From positions 312 through 13,013 of the forward strand of contig JALTLI010000143.1 in the NCBI GenBank assembly GCA_027005635.1: a stretch of 12,702 bases of DNA, written 5' to 3'. Under the pieces are notes generated by a model, which worked only from the letters and a program-made list of their open reading frames with translations, had not been told where the DNA came from and ran no database searches. The translations under genes and the position numbers were made by a program. The DNA comes from Alphaproteobacteria bacterium (GTDB taxonomy: Bacteria; Pseudomonadota; Alphaproteobacteria; UBA2136; JALTLI01). Of this stretch, positions 1-6,870 are shown in pieces (within the stretch, counting starts at the first letter, position 1; every line of letters starts with the position of its first letter).

Positions 1-1242
1 GCCTTATTTTTCAGTACGTTCTCATTTACTGTATGTTTTGCGGTATGGACAATATTTTCAATTATTGGCTTGAAAATTAAACAAGATTTAGGATTAAGTG
101 ATACTCAATTTGGTATTTTGGTTGCAACGCCAATTTTAACAGGTTCATTAAGTAGGCTTATTTTAGGTATATGGACAGACCAATATGGTGGACGCTTAGT
201 TTATACAATTTTAATGTTAACAACAGCTATTGCAACGTACTTACTTTCAACAGTTTCTACATATATAATGTTTTTAGTTGCAGCACTTGGTGTTGGTTTG
301 GCTGGTGGTTCATTTGCGGTTGGTATTGCTTATGTTTCTCAATGGTATGAAAAAGAAAAACAAGGTACAGCCTTAGGTATTTTTGGTATGGGAAATGTTG
401 GTGCTGCGGTAACAAACTTTGGTGCTCCATTTTTAGTTGTTGCTTTAGGTTGGCAACAAACAGCACAGGTTTATTCTGCTATTTTGGTTATAACAGCTAT
501 AGTATTTTGGATTATGACTAAAGATGATCCTAAACTTGTAGCAAGACGTGAAAAAAATGAAGCACCAAGACCAATTCTAGAACAGTTAGAACCATTAAAA
601 AACTTACAAGTTTGGCGTTTTTCATTATATTACTTTTTTGTATTTGGTGCTTATGTAGCACTTGCTTTATGGTTACCACGTTATTATGTTGGTATGTATG
701 GGCTAGAAATTCAAACTGCAGGTATGCTTGCTGCTTCTTATGCTTTACCAGGAAGTATATTCAGAGCATTAGGTGGTTGGTTATCAGATAAACTTGGTGC
801 AAGAACAGTTATGTATTCTACGTTTATTGCCTCATTAATGTGCTTATTTTTACTATCTTACCCTGCAACTGATTATAGTGTTCATGGTATTAATGGCCCT
901 ATAAATTTTTCTATTTCTATTAGCTTAGAAGTATTTGTTGTACTTACTATTATACTTGGTTTCTTTATGTCACTTGGTAAAGCAGCAGTTTATAAACATA
1001 TACCTGTTTACTACCCAGGACATGTTGGTGCTGTAGGTGGTATCGTTGGTTTAATTGGTGGTTTAGGTGGTTTTTTCTTACCTATTGCATTTGGTTTTAT
1101 GAATGATGTAATCGGTGTATGGACAAGTTGTTTCATGCTACTTTTTGCAATAACTGCAATTGCTTTAATTTGGATGCATGCAACAGTTGTTTTAATGGAA
1201 AGAAAGAATAATAAAAAGTTTTTACCAGAATTTGGTAATTAA
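1..1242 (+). CDS. narK1: NarK1-type nitrate/nitrite transporter of the major facilitator superfamily, 5' end cut by window edge
   Basis: Inner-membrane MFS carrier of the nitrate/nitrite porter family; NarK1-type members are generally thought to import nitrate with protons. The frame is open from base 1, and the upstream codons read as hydrophobic helix 1 (TVCFAVWTIFSIIG), so the gene starts before the window; the TTG at 70 is internal. 413 residues are visible and probably a few tens are missing. Counting from the first visible codon, Arg52 (LSRLILG) and Arg255 (SIFRALGGWLSDK) match the two substrate-binding arginines of NarK proteins in TM2 and TM8. Glycine-rich helices (GLAGGSFAVG, GMGNVGAAVTNFG, GGIVGLIGGLGGFF) are the nitrate-signature type. 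It ends 18 bp before narK2 and is probably cotranscribed with it. Its promoter is outside the window. The transport direction is inferred from the family, not shown by the sequence. Confidence 0.93.
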   Translation, partial: ALFFSTFSFTVCFAVWTIFSIIGLKIKQDLGLSDTQFGILVATPILTGSLSRLILGIWTDQYGGRLVYTILMLTTAIATYLLSTVSTYIMFLVAALGVGLAGGSFAVGIAYVSQWYEKEKQGTALGIFGMGNVGAAVTNFGAPFLVVALGWQQTAQVYSAILVITAIVFWIMTKDDPKLVARREKNEAPRPILEQLEPLKNLQVWRFSLYYFFVFGAYVALALWLPRYYVGMYGLEIQTAGMLAASYALPGSIFRALGGWLSDKLGARTVMYSTFIASLMCLFLLSYPATDYSVHGINGPINFSISISLEVFVVLTIILGFFMSLGKAAVYKHIPVYYPGHVGAVGGIVGLIGGLGGFFLPIAFGFMNDVIGVWTSCFMLLFAITAIALIWMHATVVLMERKNNKKFLPEFGN

Positions 1243-1260
1243 AAAATAAGGAAAATAATT

Positions 1261-2874
1261 ATGGATAAAAATTTAACCACTTGGAACCCAGAAGACCCAA
1301 AACAATGGGAATCTGAAGGCAAAAAAATCGCAAATCGTAATCTGTGGATATCAATTCCATGTTTATTAGTTAGTTTTGCAGTATGGCTTTACTGGGGGAT
1401 TATTACTGTGCAAATGCTAAACTTAGGGTTTCCATTTGAAAAATCAGAATTATTTAGTTTAATGGCAATTGCTGGTTTAAGCGGTGCTACTTTGCGTATT
1501 CCTAGCACATTTTTTATTAGATTAGCAGGTGGACGTAATACAATATTTTTTACGACAGCACTGTTGATTATACCAGCATTAGGTACAGGTATAGCATTGC
1601 AGAATCCTAATACTCCATTATGGCAGTTTCAGATTTTAGCATTACTTTGTGGTTTTGGTGGCGGTAACTTTGCTTCATCTATGTCTAATATTAGCTTCTT
1701 TTTTCCTAAAAAGGTTCAAGGATTATCATTAGGTTTAAATGCTGGTTTGGGTAATTTTGGTGTTACAACTATGCAAGTTTTAGTTCCTTTAGTCATGACA
1801 TGGGGTGCTTTTAGTGGTAGCTCTATGATACTTAAAAATACTAGTGGTACATTAATTGGTAAAATACCAGCAGGTACGGAAACAGCTATTCAAAATGCTG
1901 GTTTTGTTTGGGTTGCTATTTTAATTCCTTTGGTTATTGCAGCTTGGTTTGGTATGAATAATATTAAAGCTAAACATGTTTCACCTAATATTGGTTCACC
2001 AATTAAAGCCTTTGGATTAATTACATTTATGCTTGCTATTGGTCTTATTACAGCTGCTAGCGGTTTATGGCTTATGTTACCAGAAGGTGCTAATGGTTCT
2101 GGTTTTGGTATTAGTAAGTGGATTATTTTACCACTTGTTATAGCTACAACGGTTCTTCTTTTAAGAGCAATGTTACAAGGTGACGCCAAGAAAAACCTTA
2201 TCCACCAATATGAAATATTCAAAAATAAAGATACATGGGCAATGACCGTTATCTATACAATGACTTTCGGATCATTTATTGGTTTTTCTGCTGCATTTCC
2301 TTTAGCTATTAAAGTTATTTTTGGTTACAGCCATGTTATGGGGGTAGATGGAGTCTTAACTCATGATACAATTAACCCTAATGGTCCAAGTGCTTTAATG
2401 TTTGCATGGATGGGACCTTTTATTGGTGCATTAATTCGCCCTGTAGGTGGTTGGATAGCTGATAAAATGGGTGGAGCTAAAGTTACTCAAATTTGTTCTA
2501 TTACTATGGTTGCAAGTGCTTTAGGTGTTGCTCATTATATGCAACTTGCTTATGCATCTGCTACTCCTGAACAATATTTTATACCATTCTTTGTTTTATT
2601 TTTAGTATTATTTACTGCAACAGGTGTTGGTAATGGATCAACATTTAGAACTATTGCAATGGTATTTGATAAAGAACAAGCAGGCCCTGTTCTTGGTTGG
2701 ACATCAGCTGTTGCAGCCTACGGTGCTTTTATTATTCCAAAAGTACTTGGTGAGCAAATTAAGCTTACTACTCCAGAAGTAGCACTATACGGATTTGCTG
2801 TATTTTACACAGTTTGTATTGTGATTAACTGGTGGTTCTACTTGCGTAGTGGGGCAGAACATAAAAACCCATAG
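1261..2874 (+). CDS. narK2: NarK2-type nitrate/nitrite antiporter (MFS)
   Basis: Inner-membrane MFS transporter of 537 residues. NarK2/E. coli NarK-type members exchange external nitrate for internal nitrite, which suits a reductase whose active site faces the cytoplasm. The start has the usual soluble head (WNPEDPKQWESEG), then IANRNLWISIP leading into TM1. Both nitrate-signature helices are present: GFGGGNFASSMSN at about residues 131-143 and GLNAGLGNFG at 158-167. The substrate arginines are Arg79 (GATLRIP) and Arg393 (GPFIGALIRPVGGW). An AAGGA ribosome site at 1248-1252 lies 8 bp before ATG. It follows narK1 by 18 bp, so the two carriers are separate proteins here, whereas some proteobacteria fuse the NarK1 and NarK2 halves into one polypeptide. 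The protein is longer than E. coli NarK (about 463 residues); part of the extra length is a loop around residues 185-212 and another in the second half. Downstream is the palindrome-rich gap before narG. Confidence 0.95.
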   Translation: MDKNLTTWNPEDPKQWESEGKKIANRNLWISIPCLLVSFAVWLYWGIITVQMLNLGFPFEKSELFSLMAIAGLSGATLRIPSTFFIRLAGGRNTIFFTTALLIIPALGTGIALQNPNTPLWQFQILALLCGFGGGNFASSMSNISFFFPKKVQGLSLGLNAGLGNFGVTTMQVLVPLVMTWGAFSGSSMILKNTSGTLIGKIPAGTETAIQNAGFVWVAILIPLVIAAWFGMNNIKAKHVSPNIGSPIKAFGLITFMLAIGLITAASGLWLMLPEGANGSGFGISKWIILPLVIATTVLLLRAMLQGDAKKNLIHQYEIFKNKDTWAMTVIYTMTFGSFIGFSAAFPLAIKVIFGYSHVMGVDGVLTHDTINPNGPSALMFAWMGPFIGALIRPVGGWIADKMGGAKVTQICSITMVASALGVAHYMQLAYASATPEQYFIPFFVLFLVLFTATGVGNGSTFRTIAMVFDKEQAGPVLGWTSAVAAYGAFIIPKVLGEQIKLTTPEVALYGFAVFYTVCIVINWWFYLRSGAEHKNP

Positions 2875-2885
2875 GTTGTAAGTTG

Positions 2886-3002
2886 TTGCCTCTATTGGAA
2901 TCTCCCTCTTTATTTAGGAATGACCGCCTAAATGGAGGAGGGGAATCCAAAGGGGCACCCCCTTTGGTTGACTTGGAAAAAGCAAAGCTTTTTATGAGGC
3001 AA
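2886..3002. repeat. Nested palindromic element, first half of the narK2-narG gap
   Basis: Several inverted repeats are visible. An outer 7-bp stem pairs TTGCCTC (2886-2892) with GAGGCAA (2996-3002). Inside it, TTGGA (2895-2899) pairs with TCCAA (2946-2950) and continues with interruptions through the CTCCCTC/GAGGAGGGG arms to an inner stem TTTAGG (2913-2918)/CCTAAA (2927-2932) with an 8-nt loop. Next comes a 9-bp perfect hairpin CCAAAGGGG (2947-2955)/CCCCTTTGG (2959-2967) with a 3-nt loop; its first four bases also belong to the previous stem, so the two folds compete. Last is AAAAAGC (2977-2983)/GCTTTTT (2987-2993) around an AAA loop. Bases 2901-2970 are 36/70 G+C by hand count, well above the flanking genes. 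The architecture resembles dispersed intergenic palindromic repeats such as the Rickettsia palindromic elements, but no second copy occurs in this window, so family membership is unproven. It could also act as an mRNA stabiliser or attenuator. Confidence 0.7.
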
Positions 3003-3017
3003 TTATTAAATAAGGTG

Positions 3018-3081
3018 GTTGGGGACAGCCCTAACTTAAAACAAAGTTTTAACGCCAAAAAGCCAAAGGCAAGGACTTTTT
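3018..3081. repeat. Tandem short hairpins just upstream of narG
   Basis: Three further inverted repeats follow the nested element. GTTGGGG (3018-3024) pairs with CCCTAAC (3029-3035) through seven pairs, one a G-T wobble, with a 4-nt loop. TTAAAAC (3036-3042) pairs perfectly with GTTTTAA (3046-3052) around an AAA loop. AAAAAG (3057-3062) pairs with CTTTTT (3076-3081), enclosing an alternative small hairpin GCC-AAA-GGC (3062-3070). The last stem ends in a T run and could be a weak rho-independent terminator on the plus strand, partly separating narK1-narK2 from narGHJI, but it is A/T-rich with few G-C pairs. The AAA-loop style repeats that of the hairpin at 2977-2993, suggesting that both halves belong to one composite element. 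From 3082 to the narG start at 3123 the DNA is almost pure A/T, with a poor ribosome site (GAG at 3112-3114) and no clear promoter. Confidence 0.55.
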
Positions 3082-3122
3082 AAAAGAGTTAAAAATATAT
3101 TAAAACAAAACGAGAAATAAAC

Positions 3123-6100
3123 ATGAGTTACTTTTTAGACAGACTAAGTTTTTTTAACAAAAAAGAAAGCACTTTTGCAGATGAGCATGGTGTAGTTACC
3201 AATGAAAATCGTAAATGGGAAAATGCTTATCGTGGGCGTTGGCAACATGATAAAATTGTTAGGTCTACCCATGGGGTAAACTGTACTGGTTCATGTAGTT
3301 GGAAAATTTACGTTAAAAATGGCTTAGTAACATGGGAAACTCAACAAACTGATTATCCTCGTACTCGTCCAGATTTACCTAACCATGAACCTCGTGGTTG
3401 TGCCCGTGGTGCTAGTTATTCTTGGTATATATATAGTGCTAACCGTTTAAAATATCCATTAATTCGTAAACGCTTACTTAAACTTTGGCGTGAAGGTTTA
3501 AATGTTCATGCAGACCCAGTAGATAACTGGGAATCTATTATGCAAGATGAGAAAAAACGTGAATCTTTCCATAAAGTACGTGGTCAAGGTGGTTTTGTAC
3601 GTGCAGATTGGGAAGAGGTAAACACAATTATAGCAGCTGCAAATATTTATACAGCTAAAGAACATGGCCCTGATAGAGTTCTTGGTTTTTCACCAATTCC
3701 TGCTATGAGCATGGTTTCTTATGCTGGTGGATCTCGTTATCTTTCACTTTTTGGTGGAACTTGCATGAGCTTTTATGATTGGTATTGTGATTTACCTCCT
3801 TCATCTCCACAAACATGGGGTGAACAAACTGATGTTCCTGAAAGTGCTGATTGGTATAATTCTAATTTCTTAATGCTTTGGGGATCTAACGTTCCACAAA
3901 CCAGAACACCAGATGCACACTTTTTTACAGAAGTACGCTATAAAGGTGCGCAAAGTGTTGTTATTACACCAGATTACTCAGAAGCATCTAAATTTGCAGA
4001 TATTTGGTTAAACCCTAAACAAGGTACTGATGCAGCCTTAGGTATGGCAATGGGTCATGTGATTATGAAAGAGTTTCACATTGATAAGCAAGATAAATAC
4101 TTTGAAGAATACTGCCGTACATATTCCGATATGCCATTTTTAGTAATGCTTAAAAAACAAGGCAAGCACTATGTACCAGATAGATTTGTAAGAGCATCTG
4201 ATTTTAAAGATAATTTAAAAGAAAAAAATAACCCAGATTGGAAAACTGTAGCAATAGATGAAAATACAGGGAATATTACAGCTCCAAATGGTTCAATAGG
4301 CTTTAGATGGGGTGAAGATGGTAAATGGAATATTGCCCCTGAAGATAATAAAGGCAAGGAAACTAAATTACAGTTAACATTTATTGGTTCTTATGATGAT
4401 GTTGTTGATGTTGCTTACCCATATTTTGGTGGAGTAGAACATGAACACTTTGAAAGTACAGATCATGATGAAATTTTACCTCGTAAAATACCAGCCCGCA
4501 CAATTAAACTTAAAGATGGCGAAATACTAGTAGCCACAGTATTTGATTTATTAGCTGGTAACTACGGAATTGATAGAGGTTTAGGTGGAGATAATGTTGC
4601 AAAAAGTTTTGATGACGATGCACCATTTACCCCAGCATGGCAAGAAAAAGTAACAGGTGTAGATAGAGAAAAAGTAATTACTGTTGCCCGTGCATTTGCT
4701 GAAAACGCTTCTAAAACTGAAGGTAAATCCATGATTATTATTGGTGCCGCCATGAACCACTGGTACCACATGGATATGAACTACAGAAGTGCAATTAATA
4801 TGCTTGTACTTTGTGGTTGCGTTGGTAAATCTGGTGGTGGTTGGGCTCATTATGTTGGGCAGGAAAAACTAAGACCACAAACTGGCTGGTTACCACTAGC
4901 TTTTGCACTAGATTGGGCTCGTCCACCGCGTCATATGAACTCAACTTCATTCTTCTATGCTCATACTGATCAATGGCGTTATGAACATCTAGAAATAGAT
5001 GATATTTTATCTCCGCTAGCTGATAAAAAAGATTGGGATGGTTCAATAATTGATTGTAATGCTCGCTCCGAACGTATGGGCTGGTTGCCATCTGCACCAC
5101 AGCTAGAAACAAACCCTCTAACTATTGCAAAAAAAGCAGGTAAAAAAGATACCGTTGAATATGCAATTGAACAAATGAAATCTGGTAAACTTAAAATGAG
5201 TTGTGAAGATCCAGATAATCCTAAAAACTGGCCACGTAACATGTTTGTTTGGCGTTCTAATTTGCTTGGTTCTTCTGGTAAAGGACACGAATATTTCCTT
5301 AAACACTTACTAGGTACAAAACATGGTGTGCAGGGTAAAGATTTAGGCTCTGAGGGTGCTAATCGCTCTAAAGATGTTAAATGGCATGAAAAAGCCCCAG
5401 AAGGAAAACTAGATTTATTAGTTACCCTAGATTTTAGAATGTCTACCACTTGCGTTTATTCAGATATTGTTTTACCAACTGCCAGTTGGTATGAGAAAAA
5501 TGACTTAAACACATCTGATATGCACCCATTTATTCATCCTCTATCAAAAGCTATTGACCCTGTTTGGGAAAGTAAATCTGATTGGGAAATTTATAAAGGG
5601 CTTGCTAAAAAAGTATCTGAATTAACTGATGGGCATTTAGGTGTTGAAAAAGATTTAGTAACTTTACCAATTCAACATGATAGCCCTAAAGAAATTGCTC
5701 AACCTTTTGAGGTTAAAGATTGGAAAAAAGGTGAATGTGAGCTAATCCCTGGTGAAACAATGCCATTAATGATGGTTGTTGAACGTGATTATCCAAATAT
5801 TTACAAAAGATTTACATCTTTAGGGCCATTAATGGAAAAAGTTGGTAATGGAGGTAAAGGAATAGCATGGAACACTGAACATGAAGTTGAATTACTTAAA
5901 CAGCTTAATGGAACAGTAAAAGAGGAAGGTGTTTCTAAGGGACTTGCTAAAATAGAATCTGATATTGATGCTTGTGAAGTACTACTTTCGCTTGCTCCAG
6001 AAACTAACGGTGAAGTAGCGGTTAAAGCATGGCAAGCACTAGAAAAATTCACTGGCCGTAAGCATGATCATTTAGCACTGCCAAAAGAAGATGAAAAAAT

Positions 6101-6869
6101 TAGGTTTAGAGATGTACAGGCTCAGCCCCGCAAAATTATTTCTTCTCCTACTTGGAGCGGAATTGAATCTGAACATGTTTCATATAATGCTGGTTATACT
6201 AATGTCCATGAATATATTCCGTGGCGAACATTAACAGGTAGACAACAACTTTACCAAGACCATAAGTGGATGCGTGATTTTGGTGAAAGTTTTGTAACTT
6301 ACCGCCCACCAGTAAACACAAATACAGTTAATTCCATGCGTAAAAAACATGATAATGGTAATAAAACTGTAACCTTAAACTTTATTACTCCACACCAAAA
6401 ATGGGGTATTCATAGTACTTATAGTGATAACCTCCACATGTTAACACTTTCACGTGGTGGGCCTGTTGTTTGGCTTAGTGAAGTTGATGCTAAAAAAGCA
6501 GATATTAAAGATAATGATTGGATTGAAGCATTTAATGAAAATGGTTCCTTGGTTGCTAGAGCTGTTGTTAGCCAAAGGGTTAATGAAGGTATGGTTATGA
6601 TGTATCATGCCCAAGAAAAAATTATCAATATTCCAGGGAGTGAAATTACTGGTGCTCGTGGTGGTATTCATAATTCTGTAACACGTACAACGCTTAAACC
6701 AACTCATATGATTGGTGGTTATGCTCAACAAAGTTATGGCTTTAACTATTACGGAACTGTTGGTTCTAACCGAGATGAATTTGTGGTTGTTCGTAAAATG
6801 GTTAATGTTGATTGGTTAGATGGTACTGAACCACAAAAGGCCGAAGACCTTAAAAAGGAGGTATCATAA
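3123..6869 (+). CDS. narG: Respiratory nitrate reductase alpha subunit NarG (molybdopterin guanine dinucleotide catalytic subunit)
   Basis: Catalytic subunit of the membrane-bound, cytoplasm-facing nitrate reductase; it reduces nitrate to nitrite with electrons passed from NarI through NarH. At 1248 residues it is nearly the same length as E. coli NarG and recognisable along its whole length. The start is fixed by the conserved opening MSYFLDRLSFF. There is no twin-arginine signal, consistent with a cytoplasmic active site. Ligands of the unusual FS0 [4Fe-4S] cluster are present: His50, Cys54, Cys58 and Cys93. Asp223 in YCDLPP corresponds to the aspartate that ligates molybdenum. Cofactor-binding blocks such as GSNVPQTRTPDAHF, SGGGWAHYVGQEKLRPQTGW, WRSNLLGSSGKGHE and the C-terminal GGYAQQSYGFNYYGTVGSNRDE are intact. 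It heads a tight narGHJI cluster and stops 1 bp before narH. The gene looks intact and functional. Confidence 0.98.
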   Translation: MSYFLDRLSFFNKKESTFADEHGVVTNENRKWENAYRGRWQHDKIVRSTHGVNCTGSCSWKIYVKNGLVTWETQQTDYPRTRPDLPNHEPRGCARGASYSWYIYSANRLKYPLIRKRLLKLWREGLNVHADPVDNWESIMQDEKKRESFHKVRGQGGFVRADWEEVNTIIAAANIYTAKEHGPDRVLGFSPIPAMSMVSYAGGSRYLSLFGGTCMSFYDWYCDLPPSSPQTWGEQTDVPESADWYNSNFLMLWGSNVPQTRTPDAHFFTEVRYKGAQSVVITPDYSEASKFADIWLNPKQGTDAALGMAMGHVIMKEFHIDKQDKYFEEYCRTYSDMPFLVMLKKQGKHYVPDRFVRASDFKDNLKEKNNPDWKTVAIDENTGNITAPNGSIGFRWGEDGKWNIAPEDNKGKETKLQLTFIGSYDDVVDVAYPYFGGVEHEHFESTDHDEILPRKIPARTIKLKDGEILVATVFDLLAGNYGIDRGLGGDNVAKSFDDDAPFTPAWQEKVTGVDREKVITVARAFAENASKTEGKSMIIIGAAMNHWYHMDMNYRSAINMLVLCGCVGKSGGGWAHYVGQEKLRPQTGWLPLAFALDWARPPRHMNSTSFFYAHTDQWRYEHLEIDDILSPLADKKDWDGSIIDCNARSERMGWLPSAPQLETNPLTIAKKAGKKDTVEYAIEQMKSGKLKMSCEDPDNPKNWPRNMFVWRSNLLGSSGKGHEYFLKHLLGTKHGVQGKDLGSEGANRSKDVKWHEKAPEGKLDLLVTLDFRMSTTCVYSDIVLPTASWYEKNDLNTSDMHPFIHPLSKAIDPVWESKSDWEIYKGLAKKVSELTDGHLGVEKDLVTLPIQHDSPKEIAQPFEVKDWKKGECELIPGETMPLMMVVERDYPNIYKRFTSLGPLMEKVGNGGKGIAWNTEHEVELLKQLNGTVKEEGVSKGLAKIESDIDACEVLLSLAPETNGEVAVKAWQALEKFTGRKHDHLALPKEDEKIRFRDVQAQPRKIISSPTWSGIESEHVSYNAGYTNVHEYIPWRTLTGRQQLYQDHKWMRDFGESFVTYRPPVNTNTVNSMRKKHDNGNKTVTLNFITPHQKWGIHSTYSDNLHMLTLSRGGPVVWLSEVDAKKADIKDNDWIEAFNENGSLVARAVVSQRVNEGMVMMYHAQEKIINIPGSEITGARGGIHNSVTRTTLKPTHMIGGYAQQSYGFNYYGTVGSNRDEFVVVRKMVNVDWLDGTEPQKAEDLKKEVS
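6855..6862 (+). promoter_or_regulatory. narH ribosome-binding site
   Basis: AAGGAGGT, a near-perfect Shine-Dalgarno sequence, lies inside the last codons of narG and 8 nt before the ATG at 6871. It fixes that ATG as the narH start, even though the reading frame stays open upstream into narG. It is much stronger than the sites in front of narG or nnrS in this window, which may favour independent or enhanced loading of ribosomes on narH. Confidence 0.8.
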
Positions 6870-6870
6870 T

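Noticed and set aside
70..72. TTG at 70 as the start of the first transporter
   Set aside because: The same frame is open to base 1 and the codons before 70 encode a typical NarK1 first membrane helix, so the gene is truncated by the window, not started here.
2825..3058. Small minus-strand protein gene of 77 codons overlapping the end of narK2
   Set aside because: Same palindromic element read backwards, running into a conserved gene, with no start signal or recognisable domain.
2883..3083. Small plus-strand protein gene of 66 codons in the narK2-narG gap
   Set aside because: It starts with TTG, has no ribosome site, and coincides with the palindromic element; the peptide looks like translated repeat.
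3060..3122. Promoter for narG with TATATT at 3096-3101
   Set aside because: The A/T-rich tail contains -10-like strings by composition, and no convincing -35 box at suitable spacing was found.
2875..3122. FNR/NNR-type operator (TTGAT-N4-ATCAA) upstream of narG
   Set aside because: Looked for because of the oxygen- and NO-controlled regulation usual for nar genes, but no sequence close to the consensus is present. Control may act upstream of narK1, outside the window.
4979..5449. 156-codon minus-strand open frame inside narG
   Set aside because: Lies wholly within the conserved narG coding sequence and matches no family; it is an antisense shadow of codon bias.
6820..6870. Longer narH starting inside narG
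   Set aside because: The extra residues do not resemble NarH, while ATG 6871 has a strong ribosome site and the conserved MKIR N-terminus.
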